This document shows, in pieces, positions 1 to 8,355 of a stretch of DNA of 40,211 nucleotides. Every line of letters starts with the position of its first letter. Within the stretch, counting starts at the first letter, position 1. Origin of the DNA: Planctomycetota bacterium (GTDB lineage: Bacteria > Planctomycetota > Planctomycetia > Pirellulales > UBA1268); assembly GCA_029978905.1 (NCBI GenBank), contig JAPOIM010000042.1, positions 1 to 40,211 of the forward strand, in the 5' to 3' direction. The position numbers were made by a program, and so were the translations under genes. The notes below the pieces were generated by a model, which saw only the letters and a list, made by a program, of their open reading frames with translations, was not told where the DNA came from and searched no databases.

Positions 1-428
1 CTGCGGGGGGCGGCGAGGGCCTGTTGGCGGCGGTGGCGGCGCTCTCGGCGGGGCTCGTGATCGGCCTGAGCGTGCACGCCATGCTGCTCGGGCACTGGTA
101 TCTCAATGCTCCCGGGATGCGGGTCGACATTCTGCAGACAATGGTGCTCTGGACGATGGCAGCCTGGGGCGGCGAAACCCTGATCGCGCTCGCCGGTCTG
201 CCCACGCTGCTGGCCGAAGTTGCGGATCCGGCAACGGCGGCACTCGGCGGGCTTCGCTGGATTGCCGGCCTGATGGGGCTGCCGGTGCTCTTGGTGATGA
301 GCCGTCGCACCCTCGAGATTCCCAATACGCAAAGCGCCACAGGTATCCTGTATGTGGCATGCCTCGCGGCGATTGTGGGTGAGTTGACGGCCCAGCTGCT
401 CACCGACCGAGCCGGTTGGCCTGTCTGA
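1..428 (+). CDS. C-terminal part of a multi-pass membrane protein (5' end outside window)
   Basis: The frame is open to the left edge and ends at TGA 426-428, so only the last ~140 residues are seen. They contain several hydrophobic stretches consistent with four or so membrane helices, including a segment with the motif GHWYLNAPGM and a final helix before the short tail DRAGWPV. The in-frame TTG at 24 is probably internal, because coding continues upstream of it. I do not recognise the family. It lies 40 bp before a zinc-ribbon membrane protein on the same strand and may share its transcript. The membrane location is inferred from hydrophobicity; no function is assigned. Confidence 0.6.
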   Translation, partial: AGGGEGLLAAVAALSAGLVIGLSVHAMLLGHWYLNAPGMRVDILQTMVLWTMAAWGGETLIALAGLPTLLAEVADPATAALGGLRWIAGLMGLPVLLVMSRRTLEIPNTQSATGILYVACLAAIVGELTAQLLTDRAGWPV

Positions 429-468
429 CCCCACGCGGCCTGAGCTTCCTCCTCACGGACCACCTTTG

Positions 469-972
469 ATGCAGATCACCTACCGCTGTCCGGAGTGCGG
501 ACAAGACAACCGAGTGGACCAGCTTGAGCAACGCCAGTCGCTGGCCTGCAGCAGGTGTGGTCACGCGATTGCCGTGCCCCCACACGCGATTGAGGGAACG
601 CACGTGCAGCGATGCGTGGTGTGCCCGAGCCACGAACTGTTTGTGCGGAAAGACTTTCCGCAGAAGCTTGGCGTCGGCATCGTGGTACTGGGGTTGGCTG
701 CGAGCTGCGTCGCCTGGGGGTTTGGCTACCGTTTTTGGACGTACGGCTTCCTGTTTGCGTCCGCTGCGATCGACGCGCTGCTATTTCTGATCTTCGCCGA
801 CTGCCTGACCTGCTACCGCTGCGGGGCACGCTATCGTGGCCCTGGCGTGACGCAGCGGCACGAGCCGTTCGACCTCGAAACGCATGAAAAGCACCGACAG
901 ATGACGGCCCGCACGGCGGCGGCGGTGCCCCAGCGATCGTCGCATTCCGTCGGTGGCGTCTCGGCCGACTGA
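469..972 (+). CDS. zinc-ribbon membrane protein, unknown function
   Basis: The 167-residue protein begins with a zinc-ribbon-like region: CPECG near residues 7-11, CSRCG near 28-32 and CVVC near 50-53, all CxxC knuckles that could bind zinc. One or two hydrophobic segments follow at about residues 69-107, then another CxxC (CYRCG) and a polar tail. The first ribbon is like the short ones common in planctomycete proteins that begin 'xxCPxCG'. I chose ATG 469; an in-frame TTG lies just before it at 466. The gene ends 15 bp before the large oxidoreductase. The combination suggests a membrane protein with zinc knuckles on both sides of a helical hairpin. The function is unknown. Confidence 0.65.
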   Translation: MQITYRCPECGQDNRVDQLEQRQSLACSRCGHAIAVPPHAIEGTHVQRCVVCPSHELFVRKDFPQKLGVGIVVLGLAASCVAWGFGYRFWTYGFLFASAAIDALLFLIFADCLTCYRCGARYRGPGVTQRHEPFDLETHEKHRQMTARTAAAVPQRSSHSVGGVSAD

Positions 973-987
973 TGTCGGAGCAAGCCC

Positions 988-3942
988 ATGGAACATGAAC
1001 CGCAGCGAATTGAGGAAGACCTGCGGGGCATTGTCTCGGGCGAGGTCCGTTGCGATGCGGTCACCCGCGCCCTCTACGCCACGGATGCCAGCCTCTTTGA
1101 GCGGATGCCGCTGGGCGTGGTGCGGCCGCGGACGGCTGCGGACATCTCGGCCACCCTCCGCTGGGCAGCCGAGAACGGCGTCACCGTGCACCCTCGGGGT
1201 GCCGGCACGAACCTCGTGGGCTCGGCAATCGGTCCCGGGTTGGTGCTCGATACCTCGCGGCTGATGCGGCGCGTGGTGGCGATCGACGAAGCGTCGGGGA
1301 CGGTCCGCGTGCAGCCAGGTGTGGTGGCGGCCGAGCTCGATCGGCAGCTCGCGATGCGTGGCCGGATGCTCGGACCGGACCCTGCCACGATTGCTGTGAC
1401 GACGATCGGCGGCATGATTGGCCGGGACCTCTCGGGAAGCCGCTTCCTAAGGCATGGCTCAATCCGCCAGCGGGTGCTCTCGGTCGACGTCGTGTTGGCG
1501 GATGGCTCGCAGGTCACGCTGAAGCCAACCACGCCCAGTGGCCTTCCTCGCTGCCTTCCGCCTCCCGGGGAGCCGACCGACGACCTGCAGCCGACCGCCA
1601 CCACGCTTGCCGCGGCTGTGGGCGGGCTGCTGGCCCGTCACGCTGAAGTGATCGCCAAGGAGCAGCCCGCATCCCGTCGGCTGCATGGTGGGTATCGGCT
1701 CCATGACCTTCGCCAAGATGGCACCATCGACCTTGCACGGCTGATCTGTGGGAGCGAGGGCACCCTCGGCATCATCACCGAAGCCACGCTGCAGACCCTG
1801 ACCCGCGACCATGCCACCGCCGTGGCGCTCCTGTTTTTCGATTCGCTGGAAAAGGCGGCGGTGACCGTTCCGCAGCTTCTCTCGGATGGGCCAAGCAGTT
1901 GTGATCTGTTTGATCGTCGTCATCTCACGCTCGCCCGCTCACGTGAGGTGGCGTTTGATTTGATCATCCCGCGTTGGGCCGACGCGTGCTTGCTGGTGGA
2001 GTTTGCTGCCGACACCCGCCGCGAAGCCCGCCGGCAGTTGGGCGTGGCGGTCGACAAGCTCCTCAGCAGCCCCGGGCTGAACGTCGCGGTGCACCGGGCC
2101 GAAGATGATGACGAGACCCGGATGGCATGGCGCCTGTCGCGAAACGTCGTCTCCACCCTGCATGGGGTGCGGGGGTCGACGCCCGCGGTGCCCTTTATTG
2201 AGGACGTCGTGGTGCCTCCGCAGCGGCTTCCGGAGTTTCTCACGGGCTTCCAGGCCGCGATGAAACGCTCGGCGGTGACGGCGACCCTGTTTGGGCATGC
2301 AGGGCACGGGCAGTTGCATGTCCGCCCCTTTGTCGATGTGCACGACGCCGATGAGCGGTCACGCCTGGAGACCTTTGCAGAGGAACTCTCTGGCCACGTG
2401 GCAAGCCTCGGTGGCACGATCGGTGGGGAGCAGGGCCTCGGGTTGTCTCGGACGGGGACCTTCGGCCGCCTGTTTCCAGAGCTCTCGGCCGTGTTTGCCG
2501 AACTGAAGAACTGCCTCGATCCAGCGGGGACGCTCAATCCGGGAATCATTGTGGGCCGAACGGTGCAGCCGCTCGCGCGCCACGCCCGCCGACCGTTGGC
2601 CCTCGACATCCTCGAGCCGCAGCTGAACTGGACGTCTGAGGCCGTGGCGGGCGAGGTGTCCGCCTGCAATGGGTGCGGAAGCTGCCGCAGTCGCGACCCA
2701 GGCTCGCGGATGTGCCCGTTGTTTCGTGAGCAGCCGTCAGAGGATGCCTCGCCGAGAGCCAAGGCGTCGCTGCTTGGTCGCGTGCTCGATGGCGAGCTGC
2801 CCGTCGCAGAGCTCGAGAATGACGCGGCTCGAGAACTGGCGGATCTCTGCTTCAACTGTCACCAGTGCCGGGTCGACTGCCCCACGAGTGTGGACATTCC
2901 AGCGCTCGTCACCGAGATCAAGGCGGCCCATGCGGCCACCAACGGGCTGGGATGGCAACGGTGGTGGCGAGCGCGGGTGGATCTGCTTTCGGCGATCGGC
3001 GGCGCGGTGCGGCCTTTGGCAAACATGGCCCTCGAGGGCACGCAGGCCCGCTGGCTGATCGAAAAGACGCTGGGCATTGCTCGCGGCCGCAAGCTTCCGC
3101 CGTTTGCTGGCAATCAGCTGCTCCGCTGGGCGGCCCGAAGAGGCTACACCCGGCCGTCCCGGCATGGCGGACCACGCGTGCTGCTCTTTCTCGACACGTT
3201 TGCTCGCCGGCACGACCCCTCCCTCACGAAGGCGCTGGTGCGCGTCCTGGAACACAACGGGATTGGGGTGTGGATTGATCCCCGGCAGGTGGCTTCGGGG
3301 ATGCCGGCGGTGTCGGAGGGAGACCTCACGACAGCCCGACGACTCGCGCGACGCAACGTTCGTGTGCTCGCCGAAGCGGTCCGCCTCGGCTATCGCATCA
3401 TCAGCACGGAGCCTGCGGCGGTGACCTGCCTCCAGCACGATTACCCCTTGCTGCTCGACGACGACGAATCAGCTCGTGTCGCGGCGGCGACGAGCGATGC
3501 CACGACCTACCTCTGGGAACTGCACCGGGAAGGTCGGCTGAAACTGGATTTTCAACCGGTGTCGGCACGGCTGCTCTATCACACCCCCTGTCATGTGCGC
3601 GTCCGTAGCGGCACAAGCCCCGCCGAGCATCTGCTGCGGTTGATCCCAGGCTTGCTGGTCGACGCCGACGACCATGGATGCTCGGGCATGGCGGGCACCT
3701 TTGGACTGGCACGGGAGCATTACCGCACAAGTTTGCGGGCCGGTTACCGCTTGGCCAAGGCGATGCGTGAAGCCCGTATCGCTGCGGGCGTGACGGAATG
3801 TTCGGCCTGCCGCATGCAGATGGAACAGGGCACCACCAAACCCACCGTGCATCCGGTCAAACTGCTGGCCATGTCGTATGGGTGCCTCAGCGGTCTGGAA
3901 AACACCCTGTCTGCCACCAGCGGCCGGCTTGTGACGAGCTGA
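988..3942 (+). CDS. FAD-linked oxidase / [4Fe-4S] / CCG-domain fusion dehydrogenase (YdiJ-like)
   Basis: The 984-residue protein has the architecture of YdiJ and related D-2-hydroxyacid dehydrogenases. A PCMH-type FAD-binding domain lies at about 35-270, with the GAGTNLVGS loop near residue 71. A FAD-oxidase C-terminal domain spans about 280-530 and contains GHAGHGQLHVRP. Two ferredoxin-like cysteine clusters follow: CNGCGSC with a later CP near 560-573, and CFNCHQCxxxCP near 621-631. The last third is a CCG (cysteine-rich) domain with GCSGMAG near 898 and ECSACRMQ near 937. Such proteins oxidise a 2-hydroxyacid and pass electrons through flavin and iron-sulfur clusters to a quinone or other acceptor. 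The length matches E. coli YdiJ (about 1018). The substrate (D-2-hydroxyglutarate, D-lactate or other) cannot be told from sequence. It sits just upstream of the moa genes, separated by 69 bp. Confidence 0.88.
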   Translation: MEHEPQRIEEDLRGIVSGEVRCDAVTRALYATDASLFERMPLGVVRPRTAADISATLRWAAENGVTVHPRGAGTNLVGSAIGPGLVLDTSRLMRRVVAIDEASGTVRVQPGVVAAELDRQLAMRGRMLGPDPATIAVTTIGGMIGRDLSGSRFLRHGSIRQRVLSVDVVLADGSQVTLKPTTPSGLPRCLPPPGEPTDDLQPTATTLAAAVGGLLARHAEVIAKEQPASRRLHGGYRLHDLRQDGTIDLARLICGSEGTLGIITEATLQTLTRDHATAVALLFFDSLEKAAVTVPQLLSDGPSSCDLFDRRHLTLARSREVAFDLIIPRWADACLLVEFAADTRREARRQLGVAVDKLLSSPGLNVAVHRAEDDDETRMAWRLSRNVVSTLHGVRGSTPAVPFIEDVVVPPQRLPEFLTGFQAAMKRSAVTATLFGHAGHGQLHVRPFVDVHDADERSRLETFAEELSGHVASLGGTIGGEQGLGLSRTGTFGRLFPELSAVFAELKNCLDPAGTLNPGIIVGRTVQPLARHARRPLALDILEPQLNWTSEAVAGEVSACNGCGSCRSRDPGSRMCPLFREQPSEDASPRAKASLLGRVLDGELPVAELENDAARELADLCFNCHQCRVDCPTSVDIPALVTEIKAAHAATNGLGWQRWWRARVDLLSAIGGAVRPLANMALEGTQARWLIEKTLGIARGRKLPPFAGNQLLRWAARRGYTRPSRHGGPRVLLFLDTFARRHDPSLTKALVRVLEHNGIGVWIDPRQVASGMPAVSEGDLTTARRLARRNVRVLAEAVRLGYRIISTEPAAVTCLQHDYPLLLDDDESARVAAATSDATTYLWELHREGRLKLDFQPVSARLLYHTPCHVRVRSGTSPAEHLLRLIPGLLVDADDHGCSGMAGTFGLAREHYRTSLRAGYRLAKAMREARIAAGVTECSACRMQMEQGTTKPTVHPVKLLAMSYGCLSGLENTLSATSGRLVTS

Positions 3943-3972
3943 GCAAACGATCAGGGTGGCCGCGTCCGTCGA

Positions 3973-3978
3973 TACAAT
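3973..3978 (+). promoter_or_regulatory. possible -10 element upstream of moaD
   Basis: TACAAT lies 33 bp before the moaD ATG, in the 69-bp gap after the oxidoreductase. No convincing -35 hexamer is seen 16-18 bp upstream, so this is a weak call. If real, the moa genes have their own promoter with a leader of about 27 nt. Confidence 0.25.
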
Positions 3979-4011
3979 GTTGGGCACTGTTGTTGGGATC
4001 CCGGGCTTTTT

Positions 4012-4263
4012 ATGAATGCAACACACCTGACCATCCTGCTCTTCGCTGGCGTGGCCGAACTCGCAGGGCAGCGCGAACTTTCGCTGGCGTGGCCCGGAGG
4101 GACGGTGGCGGATCTGCGGTCGCTTTTGCGGCAGCAGCTCCCGGCGGCGGAGGCGCTGCTGGCTCGATGTGCGATCGCGGTGGGCGAGCGATACTGCCTC
4201 GACGATGAGCAGGTGCCGCCAGAGGCGGATGTGGCGGTGATCCCTCCCGTCAGCGGTGGATGA
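4012..4263 (+). CDS. moaD: molybdopterin synthase sulfur-carrier subunit MoaD
   Basis: This 83-residue ubiquitin-like protein ends in PPVSGG. The terminal Gly-Gly is the hallmark of MoaD/ThiS sulfur carriers: it is adenylated and turned into a thiocarboxylate that donates sulfur to precursor Z (cPMP). The N-terminal strand LTILLFAGVAELAG and the length (about 81-85) fit MoaD. Its stop codon is immediately followed by the ATG of moaE with no gap, so the two subunits are probably translated together. No clear ribosome binding site precedes ATG 4012. Assignment as MoaD rather than ThiS rests on the moaE/moaA neighbours. Confidence 0.93.
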   Translation: MNATHLTILLFAGVAELAGQRELSLAWPGGTVADLRSLLRQQLPAAEALLARCAIAVGERYCLDDEQVPPEADVAVIPPVSGG

Positions 4264-4797
4264 ATGACGGAGTCTCACGTGATGGTGGACAGGGCAATGC
4301 AGCACACGGCGCGTGGGAGCCACGATGCGGAGAGAGCTGCGTGCGACGGCACGTCTGCCTCCACGCGGCTCCTTCGCCCAGCCCTGGTCGAGGGACCGAT
4401 CGATGTGGAGCAGCTTCGTCGTGAGATTGGCTCAGACGCCGCCGGAGCGGTGGTGGTGTTTGTGGGCACGACGCGGCGGGCGACGGGTGGGGCGATCACC
4501 GACAGGCTTGAGTATGAGGCGCATCGTCCGCTGGCGCTTGTGTGCCTGGCGAGGCTCCAAGACCAGGCCGTGCGGCAGTTCTCCCTGGTGGGATGCGGTG
4601 TGATTCATCGCCTTGGTCTCGTGGAAGTGGGCGAGGAGAGCGTGGCCATCGGCGTGGCCAGCGCCCATCGAAAAGATGCGTTCGCCGCGGTGGCCTGGCT
4701 GATGGATCAGATCAAGGCATCGGTCCCAATTTGGAAACGCGACCACCTGGCCGATGGCGTGGCCCGCTGGGTACACGGGGAGGAGCGGCCCGCGTGA
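4264..4797 (+). CDS. moaE: molybdopterin synthase catalytic subunit MoaE
   Basis: The 177-residue protein carries the MoaE signatures: GAVVVFVGTTR near the start of the conserved domain, LEYEAHRP, a central ASAHRKDAF and the C-terminal VPIWKRDH, whose lysines lie in the active site. It combines with MoaD to insert two sulfurs into cPMP, giving molybdopterin. The first ~40 residues are not conserved in the family (usual length about 140-150), so the true start could be an internal ATG such as 4282 or 4294; I keep ATG 4264 because it directly abuts the moaD stop. The 3' end overlaps the GTG start of moaA by four bases (GTGA). Confidence 0.93.
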   Translation: MTESHVMVDRAMQHTARGSHDAERAACDGTSASTRLLRPALVEGPIDVEQLRREIGSDAAGAVVVFVGTTRRATGGAITDRLEYEAHRPLALVCLARLQDQAVRQFSLVGCGVIHRLGLVEVGEESVAIGVASAHRKDAFAAVAWLMDQIKASVPIWKRDHLADGVARWVHGEERPA

Positions 4798-5846
4798 TCA
4801 GCCCCTCCACACACGCTTCTCATCAGACGCCCGTTCCCGAAGCCCACGGCCTTGTGGATGCATTTGGACGTGTGCACACCGACTTGCGGGTGAGTGTGAC
4901 GGATCGCTGCAACATCCGTTGCCGTTACTGCATGCCGCTCGACGTGACCTTCAAGCCGCGCGAGGAGTTGCTGAGCTATGCGGAGATCACGCGAGTGGTT
5001 TCCGTAGCGGCGGGGCTTGGCGTGCGGAGCGTGCGATTGACCGGAGGGGAGCCGCTGGTCCGCCGCGATCTTCAGAAGTTGGTTCGCGACCTGCGGCAGA
5101 TTAAAGGCATCGACGAGGTGGCCCTCACCACCAACGGACTGCTGCTCGGGCAGCAGGCACGGCAGCTCGCCGAGGCGGGGTTGTCGCGGATCAACGTCAG
5201 CCTCGACAGCCTTCGCGAGGAGACGTTTCGCGAGATAGCCAGGAGCGATGGGCTGGCCCAGGTGCTTGCCGGACTGGCCGAAGCGAAGCGTGTGGGCCTG
5301 CAGCAGATTCGTCTCAACGCCGTCTCGATCCGCGGGCTGTCGGAGGCGGATGTCGTGCCCCTTGCCCGCTTTGCCCGTCAGGAAGGCTTTCACCTGAGGT
5401 TCATCGAGTTCATGCCGCTCGATGCCGATCGCCAATGGTCGCAGCTGCACGTGCTCTCCGGGCGTGAGGTGCGCGGCATGCTGGAAGAGGCATTCGGGCC
5501 ACTTAAGCCAGTGGCCGGGCACGACGGCGGTCAGCCTGCGGCAGACTATCGCTACACCGACGGGGCGACGGATGCCGCCGTCAGCCTCGTGGGCTTCATC
5601 GATCCGGTGACGCAGCCGTTTTGTGAGCGATGCGATCGGCTGCGGCTTACGGCCGATGGGCAGTTTCGCAACTGCCTGTTTTCCACCGAAGAGTGGGACG
5701 TGCGGCATCTCCTGCGGACAGGTGGGGATGACGCAGCAATCGTGAGCCTGATCCGGGCGTGCGTGGCGCAGAAGCGGGCAGCCCACGGGATCGGGACGCC
5801 TACCTTCGAGCGGCCCGAGCGTGCGATGTATCAGATCGGAGGCTGA
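4794..5846 (+). CDS. moaA: GTP 3',8-cyclase MoaA (radical SAM)
   Basis: The 350-residue radical SAM enzyme converts GTP to 3',8-cyclo-GTP, the first step of molybdenum-cofactor synthesis. The N-terminal cluster CNIRCRYCMP binds the SAM [4Fe-4S]; TGGEP and SLDSL follow as expected. The C-terminal cluster CERCDRLRLTADG...RNC binds the second [4Fe-4S] at the substrate site, and the protein ends in the conserved Gly-Gly tail (MYQIGG). The frame stays open far upstream, but GTG 4794 gives the normal family length and a four-base overlap with the moaE stop, so I chose it. The next gene starts one base after its stop. Confidence 0.95.
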   Translation: MISPSTHASHQTPVPEAHGLVDAFGRVHTDLRVSVTDRCNIRCRYCMPLDVTFKPREELLSYAEITRVVSVAAGLGVRSVRLTGGEPLVRRDLQKLVRDLRQIKGIDEVALTTNGLLLGQQARQLAEAGLSRINVSLDSLREETFREIARSDGLAQVLAGLAEAKRVGLQQIRLNAVSIRGLSEADVVPLARFARQEGFHLRFIEFMPLDADRQWSQLHVLSGREVRGMLEEAFGPLKPVAGHDGGQPAADYRYTDGATDAAVSLVGFIDPVTQPFCERCDRLRLTADGQFRNCLFSTEEWDVRHLLRTGGDDAAIVSLIRACVAQKRAAHGIGTPTFERPERAMYQIGG

Positions 5847-5847
5847 G

Positions 5848-7029
5848 GTGTCGGAGAACTGCTCACCACCTCGCCGCTACTGCGATCAGGCTGCCACGAG
5901 TTGGCCAAAGCCTCCGGAGGTGATCGCCGCCTGGCAACGTGCCGCGACCGAGTTGGGCGTGGCTCCTGGACGGGGTGGCTACCGGGAGGCGGTCGAGGCA
6001 GCCGGAGTGATCGAAGACGCGCGGCGGGTGTGGGCCCGATGGCTCGGTGGCGTAGACCCGCAGCGGATCGCGATGCCAGCGACAGCCACGCTCGGCCTGA
6101 ACATCGCGATTCACGGGCTCGTGCGCCCTGGGGATCATGTGATCGCCACCGCTGCCGACCATAACGCGACCCTGCGCCCCTTGGCCTGGCTTGCCCGTCG
6201 CGGCGTGATCGAGATGAGCGTTCTGCCCTGTGATCGTGCGGGGCGAGTGGACCCGGGGGACGTGGCTCAGCATTGGCGACCAGCGACGCGGCTGGTGGTG
6301 TTCTCACATGCCTCCAATGTGACGGGGGCCGTGCAGGATGCCGCGGCGATCGCGACTGAGGCGCATGAGCGGAGCGGCCTGGTGATTGTGGACGCCGCAC
6401 AGACGGCGGGCGTGCTCGACCTCGATGCGTCCGCGATTGCGGATGTGCTCGTGGCTCCGGCGCACAAGTGGCTCCTCGCCCCGCATGGCAATGCGTGCTT
6501 GTGGTGTCGGGAAGGCGTGGAGCCGGAGATGCTCGTGCAAGGCGGTACCGGTTTGCTCAGCGATACGCTCGACATGCCCAACGCGTTTTCCGCGCGGCAT
6601 GAGGCAGGTACGGGGGATCTCGCAGCCGCCGCTGGCGTGGTCGCCGCAGATCGGTGGTGGCGGTCACAGGCTGACGGTTCCGTGGAGCCTCGTGCGTTTG
6701 CGGCAGGGCTGGCGACGACGTGCCGTCGGGCGCTCGAGGAGCTGCGTGGCGTGCGGGTGATCGACGGTGGCGATGGTCCGCCGATTGTGAGTTTCCTCGT
6801 GGAGCACTATGCTCCGGCCGAGGTGGCGACGGCCTTGGAAATGGCTGCCGGAGTGCAGGTGCGAAGCGGATTCCACTGTGCAGCAGCGGTGCACGAAGGG
6901 CTCGCCACGCCTGAGGGAACGGTGCGGGCAAGCTTTGGCCCGTTCAACACCCAAGACGATTGTCAGACGCTCGTGGAGACGGTGGCGATGCTCGTGGCAG
7001 CAGCTCCCGGGAGTGGGACGCGGTCGTGA
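5848..7029 (+). CDS. class V aminotransferase, cysteine desulfurase-like
   Basis: The 393-residue PLP enzyme of fold type I begins with YCDQAATSWPKPPEV, the family's N-terminal motif. It has the PLP-binding lysine in AHKW (K207) and a C-terminal RSGFHC with Cys344 at the position of the catalytic Cys of group II desulfurases such as SufS (RxGHHC). Such enzymes take sulfur from cysteine as an enzyme persulfide. I chose GTG 5848 because GGAGG at 5838-5842 sits five bases upstream, although the frame is open back to 5821. The close coupling to moaA suggests a sulfur donor for MoaD thiocarboxylate formation, which is inference; other substrates (selenocysteine, other amino acids) are possible. 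Confidence 0.85.
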   Translation: MSENCSPPRRYCDQAATSWPKPPEVIAAWQRAATELGVAPGRGGYREAVEAAGVIEDARRVWARWLGGVDPQRIAMPATATLGLNIAIHGLVRPGDHVIATAADHNATLRPLAWLARRGVIEMSVLPCDRAGRVDPGDVAQHWRPATRLVVFSHASNVTGAVQDAAAIATEAHERSGLVIVDAAQTAGVLDLDASAIADVLVAPAHKWLLAPHGNACLWCREGVEPEMLVQGGTGLLSDTLDMPNAFSARHEAGTGDLAAAAGVVAADRWWRSQADGSVEPRAFAAGLATTCRRALEELRGVRVIDGGDGPPIVSFLVEHYAPAEVATALEMAAGVQVRSGFHCAAAVHEGLATPEGTVRASFGPFNTQDDCQTLVETVAMLVAAAPGSGTRS

Positions 7030-7068
7030 GCGTCGCAGGTGCAACGCAGGGAAGAGGGAGGCTGGTCC

Positions 7069-7506
7069 ATGGCAGGCAAGACAGCGGGACAAGGCAGCGA
7101 ACCGTGGTACGCCGACGGTCTCCGGTTTCGTTGCACGCAGTGTGGTGATTGCTGCACCGGCGCCGAAGGCTTCGTCTGGGTGAACCAGCAGGAAGTCGAG
7201 GCGATGGCCGCGGCCTGCGAGATGACGCCGGCCAGCTTCGAGCGACGGTATGTAAAACGCGTGGGCGTACGTCGTTCGCTCAAAGAACGCACCGGGGGCG
7301 ACTGCGTACTCCTCGATGCGACGACGCGGCGGTGCACGGTCTACGAAGAGCGACCGCGGCAGTGCCGCACCTGGCCGTTCTGGGATTCAAACCTGCGGAG
7401 CCGTGAAGCCTGGGACGAGGCCGCCGAAGCGTGCCCCGGTTGCAACAAAGGCAATCTCGTGCCGCTCGAACAGATTGTCGAGCAAGCCTCGAAGATCAGG
7501 ATCTAA
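7069..7506 (+). CDS. YkgJ-family Cys-cluster protein (putative Zn/Fe chelating)
   Basis: The 145-residue protein opens with FRCTQCGDCCTG, the CxxCxxCC cluster of the YkgJ/UPF0153 family, and has two further cysteine sites: CVLLD...RRCTVYEERPRQCRTWPF and EACPGCNKG. The family is thought to bind a metal ion or Fe-S cluster, but its reaction is unknown. ATG 7069 was chosen because the purine-rich GGGAAGAGGGAGG lies just upstream. The gene follows the aminotransferase by 39 bp on the same strand and is probably the last of the moa transcript, since a hairpin follows its stop. Confidence 0.85.
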   Translation: MAGKTAGQGSEPWYADGLRFRCTQCGDCCTGAEGFVWVNQQEVEAMAAACEMTPASFERRYVKRVGVRRSLKERTGGDCVLLDATTRRCTVYEERPRQCRTWPFWDSNLRSREAWDEAAEACPGCNKGNLVPLEQIVEQASKIRI

Positions 7507-7514
7507 CGTTCCGT

Positions 7515-7542
7515 GGGAAAAGCCTTTGAGAGGCTGTTTCCC
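7515..7542. terminator. hairpin between convergent genes, probable terminator
   Basis: GGGAAA-AGCCT at 7515-7525 pairs with AGGCT at 7531-7535 and TTTCCC at 7537-7542, leaving a five-base loop and one bulged G. It sits in the 44-bp gap between two convergent stops, as a bidirectional terminator would. No strong T-run follows on either side, so efficiency is uncertain. Confidence 0.5.
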
Positions 7543-7550
7543 TTGGGCGA

Positions 7551-7784
7551 TTAGAGGATGCCGCCGTGTGTGCGGTAGGGCGTCATGTGGGAGGGCTGAT
7601 CGAGGAACCAGATTCGCTCCCACTCGTCGGTGATCGCTCGCAGGTCTTCCGAGGTGTGGATCAACTGCTTGGCCCGACGCACGGGATCGCCTGAATACAT
7701 CGGAATCAGGCAGCCGGTGCAGGTCGACAGCATTGCCGCAACCAGCAAGAGCCAAGTGATGGTGAACCTAGGCGTTGTCCGCAT
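7551..7784 (-). CDS. small lipoprotein of planctomycete type
   Basis: The 77-residue protein has a basic N-terminus, a hydrophobic stretch (WLLLVAAML) and a lipobox-like CTGC (cleavage before Cys25), so it is probably a membrane-anchored lipoprotein. The mature part contains GDPxRRAKQLIHTSEDL, DEWERIWFLDQPSHMTPYRTHGG. I associate this pattern with a small uncharacterised planctomycete family; this is from memory, not a search. ATG 7784 was chosen because GGAGG lies eight bases upstream; an in-frame ATG at 7799 and a longer open frame lie beyond it. The function is unknown. Confidence 0.7.
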   Translation of the reverse strand: MRTTPRFTITWLLLVAAMLSTCTGCLIPMYSGDPVRRAKQLIHTSEDLRAITDEWERIWFLDQPSHMTPYRTHGGIL

Positions 7785-8016
7785 CTGCCGATCCTCCATA
7801 CGGGATGACGCTTCCGCGCCACCTTCGTCACGCGTGCAATCACGGTATCCATGAGTCGTGCTGCCGCTTTGTGGCTCGAGTGAGCCGCTCTGCGTACCAA
7901 ACAGCTGCCGGGCAGGTGATCCCGATGTGCGGTTTCGGAAGCGAGTGATGAGTCCGTTCATCCTGTGCATCTCCTGCATCCTGCGTCGATGCCCTCGGCC
8001 GTCCTGGCCTGAAGGG

Positions 8017-8355
8017 TTATGGGGAGAGGTCGGAGTCCGACTCACCCGAGTCATCCTGAGCAGAAGGGGCCGCTTGGCTCGCCTCCTGCACCATCGCTTC
8101 CATCCGTTTGCCAGGCTTGAAGACCACAACCTTCTTTGCCATCACCGGCACTTCTTCGCCGGTTCGGGGGTTGCGGCCGACTCTCGCCTCGCGTTGCTTG
8201 ATCTGAAAAATCCCGAAGTTTCGCAGTTCAATCCGGCCTTCCCGCACCAGCGTGTCGACGAGTGTGTCGAACGTGATCTGGACCAGTTTCCTGGCCTCCT
8301 GCTGCGGTAGTCCGAGCTCCTCTGCGATCGTTCGAACGATGTCCTTCTTGGTCAC
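8017..8355 (-). CDS. HU/IHF-family DNA-binding protein
   Basis: The 112-residue protein is a bacterial histone-like protein: the MTKKDIVRTIAEELGL helix, GRIELRNFGIF, and the DNA-clasping arm signature with VGRNPRTGEEV match HU/IHF. It would bind and bend DNA in the nucleoid as a dimer. It is about 20 residues longer than typical HU because of an acidic, Ser-rich C-terminal tail (QDDSGESDSDLSP), a variation that may tune DNA affinity (inference). The sequence alone does not separate HU from an IHF subunit. A plausible promoter lies upstream at 8427-8456. Confidence 0.9.
   Translation of the reverse strand: MTKKDIVRTIAEELGLPQQEARKLVQITFDTLVDTLVREGRIELRNFGIFQIKQREARVGRNPRTGEEVPVMAKKVVVFKPGKRMEAMVQEASQAAPSAQDDSGESDSDLSP

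Noticed and set aside
7785-8129. Long N-terminal extension of the small lipoprotein
   Set aside because: Signal peptide and ribosome binding site both place the start at 7784; the upstream sequence has no conserved features.
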